A stretch of 64,000 nt of DNA, taken from contig NZ_JRKN01000020.1 in the NCBI RefSeq assembly GCF_000763905.1, positions 1 through 64,000 of the forward strand. Direction: 5' to 3'. Positions 18,735 to 27,707 of the stretch are shown in pieces. Each line of letters opens with the position of its first letter. The first letter of the stretch is position 1. The position numbers and the translations under genes were made by a program. The DNA comes from Paracoccus halophilus (lineage in GTDB: Bacteria > Pseudomonadota > Alphaproteobacteria > Rhodobacterales > Rhodobacteraceae). The notes under the pieces were generated by a model. That model saw only the letters and a list, made by a program, of their open reading frames with translations, had not been told where the DNA came from and did not search any database.

Positions 18735-19643
18735 CTACTGGTCTTCCTTCCCGGGTTCGCGACTGACAGAGGAAAAGGGCGCAAAGCTCGTAAAGCGCCA
18801 GGCATCGGTCGAGGCCGAGACCGCGGCGGCAGGCTTGCTCGTCCCGCTCTGGCTCGTCCCGCGCTGGCTCCCCCCGCTCTGCACGGTGCATGGCTCACCG
18901 GGATCGAGAAAGATCTGCCGGCGGCTCGATGCCAGCAGGATCGCCTGGGCGGTCGTTCGCGCCCCCAGGGCCTTGCGCGCCAGACGCAGATGCTTCTCGA
19001 CGGTTGCCGGGGTCAGGTCCAGAAGCTCGGCGATCTCCTGCGTGGTGCGCCCGATCGAGATGCTTTCAAGCACCTCGCGCTGCCGCAATGTCAGCACCTC
19101 GTCGGGCTGGTTATAGGGCAGGTTCGTCAGACGCAGGTGAACGATGCCGGTCAGCGCCTCGATTTCGCGGCGATATTTCGTCCAGTAGCCATCCAGCTTG
19201 TCCTGTTGCTGGCCCACCGCGCCATTCAGGATGACGCCGGCCCGCACCCGCTGGATCGTGTCGCCAAGGCTGATCGCATAGCCGGCCACATAGCCATAGG
19301 ACCGGAACAGTTCGAGCACGCGCAGCTCTTCGTCGCTGAGCCGGCCGGCAATGCGCCGCGCGTTCAGCCAGTCCCAGCTTTCGCTTCCGATATTGCGCTC
19401 GATCCAGCGATACATCGGGGTGTTGGTCACCAGGTTCTGCGCCAGCAGTTCGTGCAGCAGGCGCGGCGCGTGGCTGGACAGCAGGATGCTGTCATCAATC
19501 ACCCTTGCATTGAAGGTGCGGAGCAGCCGCACCGCCTGATAGGAGACATGCGGAAAGCCCCATCGGGTCATCGACTCCACATAGGACTGCCAGACACTCT
19601 CGGCCGAGCGCCCAGAAAGGATCCTCTCTACGGCGTCCAGCAT
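18735..19643 (-). CDS. LuxR-family regulator (autoinducer-domain type, solo)
   Basis: 302-aa DNA-binding regulator. Residues ~10-165 align to the autoinducer-binding domain (RWGFPHVSYQAV; SWDWLNARRIAGRLSDEELRVLELFRSYGYVAGYAISL). Residues ~185-245 are a GerE/LuxR helix-turn-helix (LTLRQREVLESISIGRTTQE, then IAELLDLTPATVEKHLRLARKALG split across it). The position corresponding to the conserved ligand Asp-Pro reads Thr-Pro (NTPMYRW), so acyl-homoserine-lactone binding is doubtful. A C-terminal tail of ~55 residues, rich in Ser, Thr and Gly, extends past the HTH, which is unusual. No luxI synthase is in the window. It is divergent from a sulfotransferase-like gene. Confidence 0.85.
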   Translation of the reverse strand: MLDAVERILSGRSAESVWQSYVESMTRWGFPHVSYQAVRLLRTFNARVIDDSILLSSHAPRLLHELLAQNLVTNTPMYRWIERNIGSESWDWLNARRIAGRLSDEELRVLELFRSYGYVAGYAISLGDTIQRVRAGVILNGAVGQQQDKLDGYWTKYRREIEALTGIVHLRLTNLPYNQPDEVLTLRQREVLESISIGRTTQEIAELLDLTPATVEKHLRLARKALGARTTAQAILLASSRRQIFLDPGEPCTVQSGGSQRGTSQSGTSKPAAAVSASTDAWRFTSFAPFSSVSREPGKEDQ

Positions 19644-19957
19644 TCCGCCACATCCCGCCGGGGCATTTCACGCCTGCCACAAAAATTGCAATAGTTCAGC
19701 ATTGATCGAAATATTATTACCCCAAAACCAGGCGTGTTCAATGACAACGCAATAAACCTATTCGACATCGCTGTACATTGTGCGGATGGGAAATGTAAAA
19801 TACAATTCTATCAAGGCGATGCTGACAATTGCTGGTTGCATCGCCCGGACCTCCGGACGAGGCGTCGCACCGCGCCCCCCGACCGGGCGCGGCAGAGAGG
19901 TTTTCCTGCCCTTTGATGCCCGCTAATGTGCCGCCAAACAAAGCGGGAGCTTCACGA
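19644..19957. promoter_or_regulatory. AT-rich divergent control region with two inverted repeats
   Basis: 314 bp between the LuxR gene and the gene at 19958, much richer in A+T than its surroundings and without a convincing ORF. It holds TACATT (19774-19779) with AATGTA (19792-19797), 12 bp apart, and GGCGATGC (19815-19822) with GCATCGCC (19838-19845), 15 bp apart. Either could be a regulator site; neither has the 18-20 bp layout of a classic lux box. Confidence 0.4.
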
Positions 19958-20833
19958 ATGCAGGTCGCCTTTCACTGCGGTGTCCATGGCACGGACATTT
20001 ACCGGATGGTCAAGACATTGCTGCAGAACCGCGACTGGCTCCTGCGCAACGGAATCGAGCCGCTGACTCCCAGCAGCCACCGCGAGGTTTTCCTGAGCGC
20101 CACCAATGCGCTGCAGGGCGCGCCGGCGACGCCGGACATGCAGCAGGTGATGCTGGACAGCCTGCTCGAGGTGGACGATCCCAAGCGCATGATCTGCAGC
20201 ACCCCCAATTTCCTGGGCACGGAGCGGCGCGCGATCTCGCCCGAGGGGCTCTATGTCACCGCCGGCGAAAAAATGGCGGCGCTGGCCAATCTCTTTCCCG
20301 ATTGCGAGGTGGAGTTCTTTCTGGCGTTGAAGAACCCCGCCACGCTGATTCCCCATGTCGTCTCGCACAAGAACACCGGCACCTATCGCGAGGTCATGGC
20401 CGGCGTCGATCCCGAGGCCATGCGTTGGGCGCCCACGATCCGCAGCATCCTGTCACACCTGCCCGGTCACCGCATCATCGTCTGGTGCAACGAGGACACG
20501 GCGCTGATCTGGCCCGAGGTGGTGCGCAGGATCGCGACCATGCCCAGCGATGTGCCGCTGAAGGCCGGATTGCAGATCCTGGGCGACATCATGCGTCCCG
20601 AGGGCATCCACATGATCCGCGAAGCCCTGGCGCGGGAAGAGCGGCTGACCACCGCCAGCCGCCGCCGGATCTTTTCCGAGGCGCTCGAGAAACACGCCCT
20701 GCCCGAGGAGATCGATATCGAGGTGAACCTGCCGGGCTGGACGCAGGAACTCGTGGACCGGATCACCGCGGCCTATGACCGCGACGTGGCCGAGATCGCG
20801 GCGCTGCCCGGGATCGAGTTCATCGCCCCCTGA
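19958..20833 (+). CDS. conserved protein of unknown function, possibly sulfotransferase-like
   Basis: 291-aa cytosolic protein without signal peptide or membrane segment. The start MQVAFHCGVHGTDIYRMVKTLL looks like a nucleotide-binding strand-loop-helix without a true Walker lysine, and EVEFFLALKNPATLIPHVVS resembles the 3'-phosphate-binding strand of PAPS-dependent sulfotransferases. I recall similar proteins in marine and soil Rhodobacteraceae but no proven function. GGGAG lies upstream of the ATG at 19958. It is divergent from the LuxR gene and shares its control region, so it is a candidate target. It converges with the MFS gene 19 bp away. Confidence 0.6.
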   Translation: MQVAFHCGVHGTDIYRMVKTLLQNRDWLLRNGIEPLTPSSHREVFLSATNALQGAPATPDMQQVMLDSLLEVDDPKRMICSTPNFLGTERRAISPEGLYVTAGEKMAALANLFPDCEVEFFLALKNPATLIPHVVSHKNTGTYREVMAGVDPEAMRWAPTIRSILSHLPGHRIIVWCNEDTALIWPEVVRRIATMPSDVPLKAGLQILGDIMRPEGIHMIREALAREERLTTASRRRIFSEALEKHALPEEIDIEVNLPGWTQELVDRITAAYDRDVAEIAALPGIEFIAP

Positions 20834-20852
20834 CCGCGAGGCGGGCGCGGCC

Positions 20853-22067
20853 TCAGATCTCGTCGACGCGGCGCATCAGCCACAGCGCCAGCGCCGAGCA
20901 GATCACCGTCGCCAGGATGATCGGCCGCGCGGTGCCGTCGTAAAGCAGCCCGACCGGCGCGGCGATCACCACCGCCCCGGTCGTCGAGACCGCCGCGATG
21001 ACCGAAGCCGCCATTCCCGCGATATGGCCCATGCGCTGCAGCGCCATGGCGTTGAGGTTGCCGAAGGTCACGCCGGCCATGAAGAACACGCTGACCGACC
21101 ACAGGAAGAAGGCCGGGAATTTCAGCGCCTCCGGCAGCAGATCGCCCAAGACCAGCACCGTCATCACCCCCGAGACCAGCACCTGCATCGCATAGGCTGC
21201 CGTCACGATCCGCCGCATGCCAAGCCGCATCACATAGCGTGCATTCAGCACCGTCCCGGTGCCGGACAGCAGCGCCATGCCAGCGAACCAGAGCGGAAAA
21301 TTGTCTCCGGTGCCGTAGGTCTCGACGAAAAGCTGCTGGGCGGAACTCAGCAGGGCGAACATCTGTCCGAAGCCCAGCGTCATGACCAGGGTGATCAGCT
21401 GCACCTGCCGGTTGACCATGACCTCGCGCGCCGAGACGATCAGATTGCCCATGTTCAGCTTGCGGCGCGCGGCGGCCGGCAGCGTCTCGGGCTGCAGCAG
21501 GCCCAGCCACAGGCTGCCCGCCAGCGCCATCACCACAAAGGATCCGAACACGCCGCGCCAGCCGACGAAATGAATGATGACCGCGCCGATCGACGGTGCG
21601 ACGGCCGGGATCAGGATAAAGATCATCATGGCAAAGCTGGTGATCCGGGCCATCTCGCGGCCCTGATACATGTCGCGCACCAGGGCCAGCGACACGATGC
21701 GCGGCGCCGCCGCCCCCAGCCCCTGGATAAAGCGCGACGCCAGCAGCAGTTCCAGCGAATTGGCGAACACCGCCGCGACGGCGGCCAGCGCGTAGACGGC
21801 AAAGCCGATGATGATCACCGGCTTGCGCCCGAAGGCATCGGAAAACGGCCCCGCCGCCAGCAGGCCCAGCCCCATGCCCGCCACGAAAGAGGTCAGCACG
21901 AGCTGCGCGTTATTGGGATTGCCGGGCGACAGTTCGCTGGCGATCTCGGGCAGCGCCGGCAGCATCGAATCGATCGAATAGGCGATGACCGCAAAGATCA
22001 GCGCCAGCATCGCGACAAAGGCCGGCATCGGTTGCCGGCGGACAGGCTGCGGGATCAGATCGGACAT
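20853..22067 (-). CDS. Bcr/CflA-family MFS multidrug exporter
   Basis: 404-aa inner-membrane drug:proton antiporter with 12 predicted spans. The N-terminal loop 2-3 motif GPFSDAFGRKPVIIIG and motif MLPALPEIASELSP are diagnostic for the Bcr/CflA group; LVRDMYQGREMARITS follows in the expected place. The start at 22067 has GGAAAG in front of it; an in-frame GTG at 22079 lies upstream of that site and is less likely. The substrate cannot be predicted. Single gene, divergent from DUF1489 with 115 bp between. Confidence 0.92.
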   Translation of the reverse strand: MSDLIPQPVRRQPMPAFVAMLALIFAVIAYSIDSMLPALPEIASELSPGNPNNAQLVLTSFVAGMGLGLLAAGPFSDAFGRKPVIIIGFAVYALAAVAAVFANSLELLLASRFIQGLGAAAPRIVSLALVRDMYQGREMARITSFAMMIFILIPAVAPSIGAVIIHFVGWRGVFGSFVVMALAGSLWLGLLQPETLPAAARRKLNMGNLIVSAREVMVNRQVQLITLVMTLGFGQMFALLSSAQQLFVETYGTGDNFPLWFAGMALLSGTGTVLNARYVMRLGMRRIVTAAYAMQVLVSGVMTVLVLGDLLPEALKFPAFFLWSVSVFFMAGVTFGNLNAMALQRMGHIAGMAASVIAAVSTTGAVVIAAPVGLLYDGTARPIILATVICSALALWLMRRVDEI

Positions 22068-22182
22068 GAGGCTTTCCACTATGCGACCCGCCGGACCTAC
22101 CCGCCACCGCCGGCCAAAGCAAGCCCGCAGGCCGCGCGCCCGGGGCGCTTGCGCGCGCCTGCCCCGGGGCTATATCTGGTGC

Positions 22183-22605
22183 ATGAGCGGAACCCTGAAC
22201 CTGATGAAACTCTGCGTCGGCTGCGACGACCCGGCCGAACTGGCCGCATGGCAAAGGCAGCGCTACCAGGGCGGCCCCGCCCGCCATGTCACGCGCATGT
22301 GGCCCCGTCGCGAGGCCGAGCTTCTGGATGGCGGCTCGATCTACTGGGTGTTCAAGGGGGTGATGCAGGCCCGCCAGCGCATCCTCGAGCTGCAGGAGGT
22401 CCTGGGAGAGGACGGCATCCGCCGCTGCGCGCTGATCCTCGGGCCCGAACTGATCCGTGTCGCCGCGGTCCCGCGCCGTCCCTTTCAGGGCTGGCGCTAC
22501 CTGCCTGCCGGCGATGCCCCGCCGGACCTGCCCCACGGCCGCGAGACCGAACCGGCCCTGCCGGCCGACATCGCCCGCGCGCTTGCCGATATGGGCCTGC
22601 GCTGA
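22183..22605 (+). CDS. DUF1489 family protein
   Basis: 140-aa alphaproteobacterial protein of unknown function. The start MSGTLNLMKLCVGCDDPAEL and the internal VTRMWPRREAELLDGGSIYWVFKG and ILGPELIRVAAVPRRPFQGWRYL are the family hallmarks. No signal peptide. Start chosen at 22183, where the conserved TLNLxKLCVG begins. It is 29 bp upstream of the fused sulfotransferase-GT90 gene on the same strand. Confidence 0.88.
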   Translation: MSGTLNLMKLCVGCDDPAELAAWQRQRYQGGPARHVTRMWPRREAELLDGGSIYWVFKGVMQARQRILELQEVLGEDGIRRCALILGPELIRVAAVPRRPFQGWRYLPAGDAPPDLPHGRETEPALPADIARALADMGLR

Positions 22606-22634
22606 ACATGCCCTGCCCCGCCCGAAAGTGATCC

Positions 22635-24416
22635 ATGGCGCCCGTTCACAGAAAAGTCTTCCAGATCGGTTTCAACAAATGCGGCACCAAGTTCCTGACC
22701 GAGCTGTTCCAGATGAATGGCCTGCCCGGCCTGCACTGGCTGGGCGGCAGGCTGGCCGAGGATATCGCCTATTCCAAGGCCGTTGGCCGCCCGCCGCTGC
22801 AGCCATGGATCGACCAGACCGTGCTGTTCACCGACATGGAATCGGTCCATCGCTACGGCGCGCCGATGCTGGAAGGGTTCAAGGAATACGAATTTCTCGA
22901 CCGCGCCTGTCCCGGCGCGATCTTCGTGCTGAACACGCGCAACGTCTATGACTGGATCAACAGCCGCTACATGCATCAGGGCGGCGAATACGCGCATTTC
23001 CATGCCACGCATGTGGGCGTTTCCCTGCCCGACCTGGCCGAGATCTGGTATGCCGACTGGGAACGCCATCTGGCCGGATGCCGGGCCTATTTCAAGGGCC
23101 GGCCGGAATTCGTCGATATCGACATCGACACCGCCCGGCCCGAGGATTACCGCGACATCTTCGGCCAGTGGTTCGACCTGAAACATTGCCCGGACCTGCC
23201 GGACGAAAAGGTCATCGACAGCCGTGCCGCCTATCTGCCCGGCCTGCAAAAGATGCTCTGGGCCGACGATTCCGAACACTCGTTCTCTGCCGACGAGATC
23301 GAGCAGACGGCCAGACAGATGGCCGAATTCGCCCGGCCGGCCCGTCTGCATAACGGACCCGAAGGCTATCGCGCCGCCTCGCTGATGGTGGCGCATTTCG
23401 ATGCCGCGACGAAAACCGGCCTTGACCGGGCGGGGAACAGGCTGCCGCTGGCGCAGGATGAAAACGGCGTTTACCTGACCGACAGACGCGCGGACAAGTT
23501 CCAGCGCACGGCAACCACCATCAGCCAGATCGCGCGGCACAGCCGGGACGGCAAATTCGTCATCGACATGCAGGATGCCCGCCGCGTCGGCACCCCGGGC
23601 AAGCGCGTCGGCCATCCGGTCATCGCCTATTGCCGGCGCCAGGGGGCCGAGAACGTGTTTCTCTGGCCGCTGCCCGGCTATCACACCATCGGCGCCAGCA
23701 ATTTCCCCGGCCAGCGGGTCAGCGACAGCCTCGCTTTCGCGGACAAGGTGGACAGGGCGGTCTGGCGCGGCGCCTTGTCCGGCAATTGCAGCGATGTCGT
23801 CGCGGGCCATTTCCACGACGCGGTCGAAGGGCCGATCTCCGTCATCGCCGGCACGCCGCCCGATTCCCCCGAAAGCCGCGCCGCGCAGGACCTGCTGTCG
23901 CGCAACATCCGCTTCGCCTTTGTCGAAACCCATGCCGGCGCGGCCGATATCGACGCCGCCCTGACCCCGGACGAGCAAACCCGCGCGGCGCTGGAACGGA
24001 TCGGCAAGACCCATCTGACGGATAGCTTCCGCCGCCCGGCCTTTTTCCATCGCTATCGCTACATGATCTCGTTGCGCGGCAACGACACCGGCTCGAATTT
24101 CCTGCTGGGCGCGAACAGCAATTCGGTCGTGCTCAAGGAAGAGGACGGGTGGGAGTTGTTCTATTCCTTCCTGTTCAGGCCCTGGCAGCATTACATCCCG
24201 CTGGCCCCGGGCGCCGGCGATATCCTCGACAAGCTGGACTGGGCGCGCCGCAACCCGGAAAAATGCCAGGCCATGTCACAAGATGCCCGCCGGCAATGCC
24301 TGAAGCTAGCCGACCGGAATATCCGCAACCGATATCTGGAACTGACCGTCGCCGCCTATCAGGAAAGCTGCCGCGAACACGCCCCGAAAGCGCGCCCCGA
24401 GCCCGAACGGCCGTGA
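22635..24416 (+). CDS. fusion of a sulfotransferase-like domain and a GT90 (CAP10) glycosyltransferase-like domain
   Basis: 593-aa soluble protein in one unbroken frame. Residues 1-~210 look like a PAPS-dependent sulfotransferase: P-loop-like KVFQIGFNKCGTKFLTELF (5'-phosphosulfate loop, residues 7-25) and FVLNTRNVYDWINSR (3'-phosphate strand). Residues ~290-585 resemble GT90/CAP10 transferases: FVIDMQDAR, YRYMISLRGNDTGSNFLLG near 475, SVVLKEE, then the hallmark FLFRPWQHYIPL and WARRNPEKCQAMSQDARR. Joining a sulfotransferase to a GT90 domain suggests one enzyme that builds and sulfates, or transfers next to a sulfated sugar, in a surface polysaccharide. No membrane segment. Both halves are by-eye calls; the GT90 half is the stronger. 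Confidence 0.72.
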   Translation: MAPVHRKVFQIGFNKCGTKFLTELFQMNGLPGLHWLGGRLAEDIAYSKAVGRPPLQPWIDQTVLFTDMESVHRYGAPMLEGFKEYEFLDRACPGAIFVLNTRNVYDWINSRYMHQGGEYAHFHATHVGVSLPDLAEIWYADWERHLAGCRAYFKGRPEFVDIDIDTARPEDYRDIFGQWFDLKHCPDLPDEKVIDSRAAYLPGLQKMLWADDSEHSFSADEIEQTARQMAEFARPARLHNGPEGYRAASLMVAHFDAATKTGLDRAGNRLPLAQDENGVYLTDRRADKFQRTATTISQIARHSRDGKFVIDMQDARRVGTPGKRVGHPVIAYCRRQGAENVFLWPLPGYHTIGASNFPGQRVSDSLAFADKVDRAVWRGALSGNCSDVVAGHFHDAVEGPISVIAGTPPDSPESRAAQDLLSRNIRFAFVETHAGAADIDAALTPDEQTRAALERIGKTHLTDSFRRPAFFHRYRYMISLRGNDTGSNFLLGANSNSVVLKEEDGWELFYSFLFRPWQHYIPLAPGAGDILDKLDWARRNPEKCQAMSQDARRQCLKLADRNIRNRYLELTVAAYQESCREHAPKARPEPERP

Positions 24417-24421
24417 TGGAT

Positions 24422-24495
24422 TGGAGCGGGTAGCGGGAATCGAACCCGCGCCAAGAGCTTGGGAAGCTCGTGTGATACCATTTCACCATACCCGC
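24422..24495 (-). tRNA. tRNA-Gly (anticodon CCC)
   Basis: Minus strand: acceptor GCGGGTA/TACCCGC, anticodon stem CGAGC..GCTCT with loop TTCCCAA (CCC, reads GGG), T-loop GGTTCGATTCC, encoded CCA. Length 74. Confidence 0.96.
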
Positions 24496-24505
24496 GCAGG
24501 GCAAG

Positions 24506-24535
24506 CAGATAGCATCCCGCGCCGCCCCACCGCAA
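24506..24535 (-). promoter_or_regulatory. promoter of tRNA-Gly
   Basis: Minus strand: TTGCGG (24530-24535), 18-bp spacer, TATCTG (24506-24511), 10 bp upstream of the tRNA. Confidence 0.45.
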
Positions 24536-24609
24536 GCGCAAAGCGCAGAACAGGCGCCTCGCCTTCTTCTTCATCCAAATATCCATGCCTCCGGTGCCGC
24601 CGCGCCGGC

Positions 24610-26241
24610 CTATCCCATCGCGCGGGCCCGGTCACGCAGCATGAACTTCTGGATCTTCCCGGTCGAGGTCTTGGGCAGATCGCCGAAAACCACCGTCTTG
24701 GGCGCCTTGAAATGGGCCATGTTCTGCCGGCAAAAGGCGATCAGATCGCCCTCGGACAGCGCCCGCCCCGGCTTCAGCGCCACGAATGCACAGGGTGTCT
24801 CGCCCCATTTCTGATCCGGGCGCGCGACCACGGCGGCCTCCATCACGTCGGGATGCTTGTAAAGCACGTCCTCGACCTCGATCGAGGAAATATTCTCGCC
24901 GCCGGAGATGATGATATCCTTCGAGCGGTCCTTCAGCTCGATATAGCCGTCGGGATGAATCACCCCCAGATCGCCCGAGGCGAACCAGCCGCCGCGAAAG
25001 CTGCGCTCGGTGGCCGAGGGGTTTTTCAGATAGCCCTTCATCACATTGTTGCCGCGCATGAAGATCTCGCCCATGGTGGCGCCGTCGCGCGGCACCGGCC
25101 GCATGGTTTCGGGATCGGCGACCATCAGCCCGCCAAGCGCCGGATTGCGCACCCCCTGCCGGGATTTCAGCTTTGCGCGCTCTTCGGCCGGGCGCGCGTC
25201 CCACGCCCCCTTCCAGGCGCAGACGACCGAAGGGCCATAGGTCTCGGTCAGGCCATAGACATGGGTAACCGATATGCCCATCGCCTCCATCGCCGCGATC
25301 ACCGCCGCCGGCGGTGCTGCGCCCGCCGTCATGACCTTGATCTCATGGTCGAAAACCTTCAGCTCGTCCGGCGCGTTGACCAGCATGTTCAGCACGATCG
25401 GCGCGCCGCAGAAATGGCTGACCTTTTCCTCGCGGATCAGGCGCCAGATCGGCTCCGCCCGGACCGCGCGCAGGCAGATGCAGACCCCGGCATTGGCGGC
25501 GATGGTCCAGGGAAAGCACCAGCCGTTGCAGTGAAACATCGGCAGCGTCCACAGGTAGCGCGCATGCTGCGGCATCCCCCATGAGACGATATTGGCCATG
25601 GCGTTCAGCGCCGCGCCGCGATGGTGATAGACCACGCCCTTGGGATCGCCCGTCGTGCCCGACGTATAGTTCAGCGCGATCGCGTCCCATTCGCTGCCAG
25701 GCAGCCGCCAGTCGAATTCCGGATCGCCCTCGGCCAGCAGATCGTCATAGCTGACCTGACCGATCCGCCGCCCGCCGTCATAGGAGGGGTCGATGATATC
25801 GACCACCATGATATCGTCGCGGCCTGCGATCCGCACCGCCCGCTCGGCCAGTTCGGAAAATTCGGGATCGACCAGCAATACCCGCGCCTCGCCATGGTTC
25901 AGGATAAAGGCCACCGCCTCGGCATCCAGCCGCGTATTGATCGCGTTCAGAACCCCGCCGGCCATCGGCACGCTGAAATGGCACTCGAACAGTTCGGGGA
26001 TATTGGCGGCGATGATCGCGACCGTATCGCCCGGCCGCAGGCCGCGCGCCTGCAGCGCGCCGGCAACCCGGCGGCAGCGCGCATAGGTCTCGGCCCAGTT
26101 CCGGCGCTGGCCCTCATGCACCACCGCCAGCGCCTCGGGATGGATCTCGGCCGTCCGCTCGATATAGCGCAAAGGCGAAAGCTGCTCGTAATTGGCCGCG
26201 CATGCATCCAGCCCCTGCTCGTAGATGTTGTAATGAGGCAT
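24610..26241 (-). CDS. AMP-forming acyl-CoA synthetase
   Basis: 543-aa member of the ANL superfamily that activates a carboxylic acid to its CoA thioester through an acyl-AMP. Phosphate-binding loop NYTSGTTGDPKGVVYHHRG, A5 motif VYGLTETYGP, A8 hinge GDLGVIHPDGYIELKDRSKD and A10 KTSTGKIQK with the catalytic Lys near the C-terminus. Overall it resembles the medium-chain/DmdB-like group of Rhodobacteraceae (MPHYNIYEQGLD start, MFHCNGWCFPW), so a fatty or methylmercaptopropionate-type acid is plausible but not proven. The start at 26241 has GAGAG upstream. Single gene, divergent from the RND operon. Confidence 0.88.
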   Translation of the reverse strand: MPHYNIYEQGLDACAANYEQLSPLRYIERTAEIHPEALAVVHEGQRRNWAETYARCRRVAGALQARGLRPGDTVAIIAANIPELFECHFSVPMAGGVLNAINTRLDAEAVAFILNHGEARVLLVDPEFSELAERAVRIAGRDDIMVVDIIDPSYDGGRRIGQVSYDDLLAEGDPEFDWRLPGSEWDAIALNYTSGTTGDPKGVVYHHRGAALNAMANIVSWGMPQHARYLWTLPMFHCNGWCFPWTIAANAGVCICLRAVRAEPIWRLIREEKVSHFCGAPIVLNMLVNAPDELKVFDHEIKVMTAGAAPPAAVIAAMEAMGISVTHVYGLTETYGPSVVCAWKGAWDARPAEERAKLKSRQGVRNPALGGLMVADPETMRPVPRDGATMGEIFMRGNNVMKGYLKNPSATERSFRGGWFASGDLGVIHPDGYIELKDRSKDIIISGGENISSIEVEDVLYKHPDVMEAAVVARPDQKWGETPCAFVALKPGRALSEGDLIAFCRQNMAHFKAPKTVVFGDLPKTSTGKIQKFMLRDRARAMG

Positions 26242-26423
26242 GGCACTCTCCCATTTGCCGACCGCGTTGCGAGATGCCACAATGCGCAGGGCCGGGTGGA
26301 ACGGCAAGCCCGGCACGGCCGGCGCGGATAGAAACTGATCACGATGTCGGTTTTGGGGATTGAATGTCGCGGTGGTTGCTGATCGTTATGTGCCCGAAGT
26401 CCCAGCCCCTGCGGAGCAAGACC

Positions 26424-27674
26424 ATGTCCGATATGTCACGTCGAATGGCCAGGCGCCTGATACTGCCGCTGGCCGCGGGATTGTTTCCCATTCTCGCGCT
26501 GGCGCAGCAGCCAGGCGAGGCGCCGCCCCCGGCGGTAACCGTCGTCACGCTGCGCGCCCAGGACGTGCCGCTGACCTCGACCCTGCCCGGCCGCGTGGCC
26601 GCCTCGGCCGAGGCCGAGGTGCGGCCCCAGGTGAACGGCATCGTCACCGAGCGATTGTTCCAGGAGGGCCGCCACGTCAAGCCGGGCGCGCCGCTCTTCC
26701 GGATCGACCCCACCACCTATGAGGCCGCCGTGGCGCAGGCCGAGGCCGCCGTGGCGCAGGCCGTCGCCCAGGCCGAGAATGCCCGGCGCGAGGCCGAGCG
26801 CGTCGGCGCGCTGCGCGACCGCCGGGTCGCCAGCGAAAGCTCGACCGACAGCGCCATTGCCGCGCGCGACGCCGCCGAAGCGGCGGTCAAGGTCGCCGAG
26901 GCGCAGTTGCAGACCGCCCGGATCGAGCTGGATCGCACCACCATCCGCGCCCAGCTGGACGGCGAGATCGGCCTGGCCCAGACCAGCCAGGGCGCGCTGG
27001 TCACGGCCAGCCAGGTCAACCCGCTGGCGGTGATCCGCAAGATCGACCCGGTCTATGTCGACGTGACCCAGTCGGCGGCCGAGGTGATCCTGTTCCGCCG
27101 GCAGATGGCCGAAACCGACTGGAAGATCCGCAGCGACCAGAAGGTGACGCTGCGCCTGGCGGATGGCTCGGATTTCGCACATGAAGGCCGGGTTGCCGCG
27201 GCCGAGCCCTATGTGAACGAAACCACCGGCGTGGTGACCCTGCGCCTGGCCTTTGACAATCCCGACCGGATCCTGCTGCCCGGCATGTATGTCCAGGCGG
27301 TGGTGCAGCGCGCCATCGCGCGCGGCGTGGTGCTGGCGCCCCAGGAGGGCGTCACCCGCGACCGTCGCGGCCAGCCCATCGCGCTGGTGGTCAATGACGA
27401 GAATATCGTCGAGCAGCGGCAACTGACCATCCTGCAGGACAGCGGCAATGACTGGGTGGTGAGCGAAGGGCTGGGCGATGGCGACCGGATCGTCGTCGAG
27501 GGGCTGCAAAAGATCGGCCCCGGCATGACCGTGGCGCCCGAGGAACGCCAGCCGCCCGCCACCGCCGGCGGCGACGCACAGGAAGCCGGGACCGCGGCCG
27601 CGCCGCAGGAGGAGACCGCGGCAGAAGAGGCCTCGGCAGAGGCCGCAGCTCAGGACGGAGAAACGACGAACTGA
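26424..27674 (+). CDS. RND efflux periplasmic adaptor subunit (MexA/AcrA type)
   Basis: 416-aa membrane-fusion protein linking an inner-membrane RND pump to an outer-membrane channel. Signal peptide (LILPLAAGLFPILALAQQ) without a lipobox Cys, so it is probably soluble periplasmic rather than lipidated. Barrel-sandwich half-motifs AEVRPQVNGIVTERLFQEGR and TTIRAQLDGEIGLAQ flank a long alpha-helical hairpin (residues ~90-160). The C-terminal 40 residues are Ala/Glu-rich and disordered. GGAG lies 8 bp before the ATG at 26424. The pump gene follows 33 bp later. No TetR regulator or TolC-type channel gene is adjacent. Confidence 0.93.
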   Translation: MSDMSRRMARRLILPLAAGLFPILALAQQPGEAPPPAVTVVTLRAQDVPLTSTLPGRVAASAEAEVRPQVNGIVTERLFQEGRHVKPGAPLFRIDPTTYEAAVAQAEAAVAQAVAQAENARREAERVGALRDRRVASESSTDSAIAARDAAEAAVKVAEAQLQTARIELDRTTIRAQLDGEIGLAQTSQGALVTASQVNPLAVIRKIDPVYVDVTQSAAEVILFRRQMAETDWKIRSDQKVTLRLADGSDFAHEGRVAAAEPYVNETTGVVTLRLAFDNPDRILLPGMYVQAVVQRAIARGVVLAPQEGVTRDRRGQPIALVVNDENIVEQRQLTILQDSGNDWVVSEGLGDGDRIVVEGLQKIGPGMTVAPEERQPPATAGGDAQEAGTAAAPQEETAAEEASAEAAAQDGETTN

Positions 27675-27707
27675 TCTTTCGTCGCGGAAAAAGGACAGGA
27701 ACCACAT

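Noticed and set aside
22497-24191. 564-codon minus-strand open frame
   Set aside because: Shadow of the sulfotransferase-GT90 gene; no family motif.
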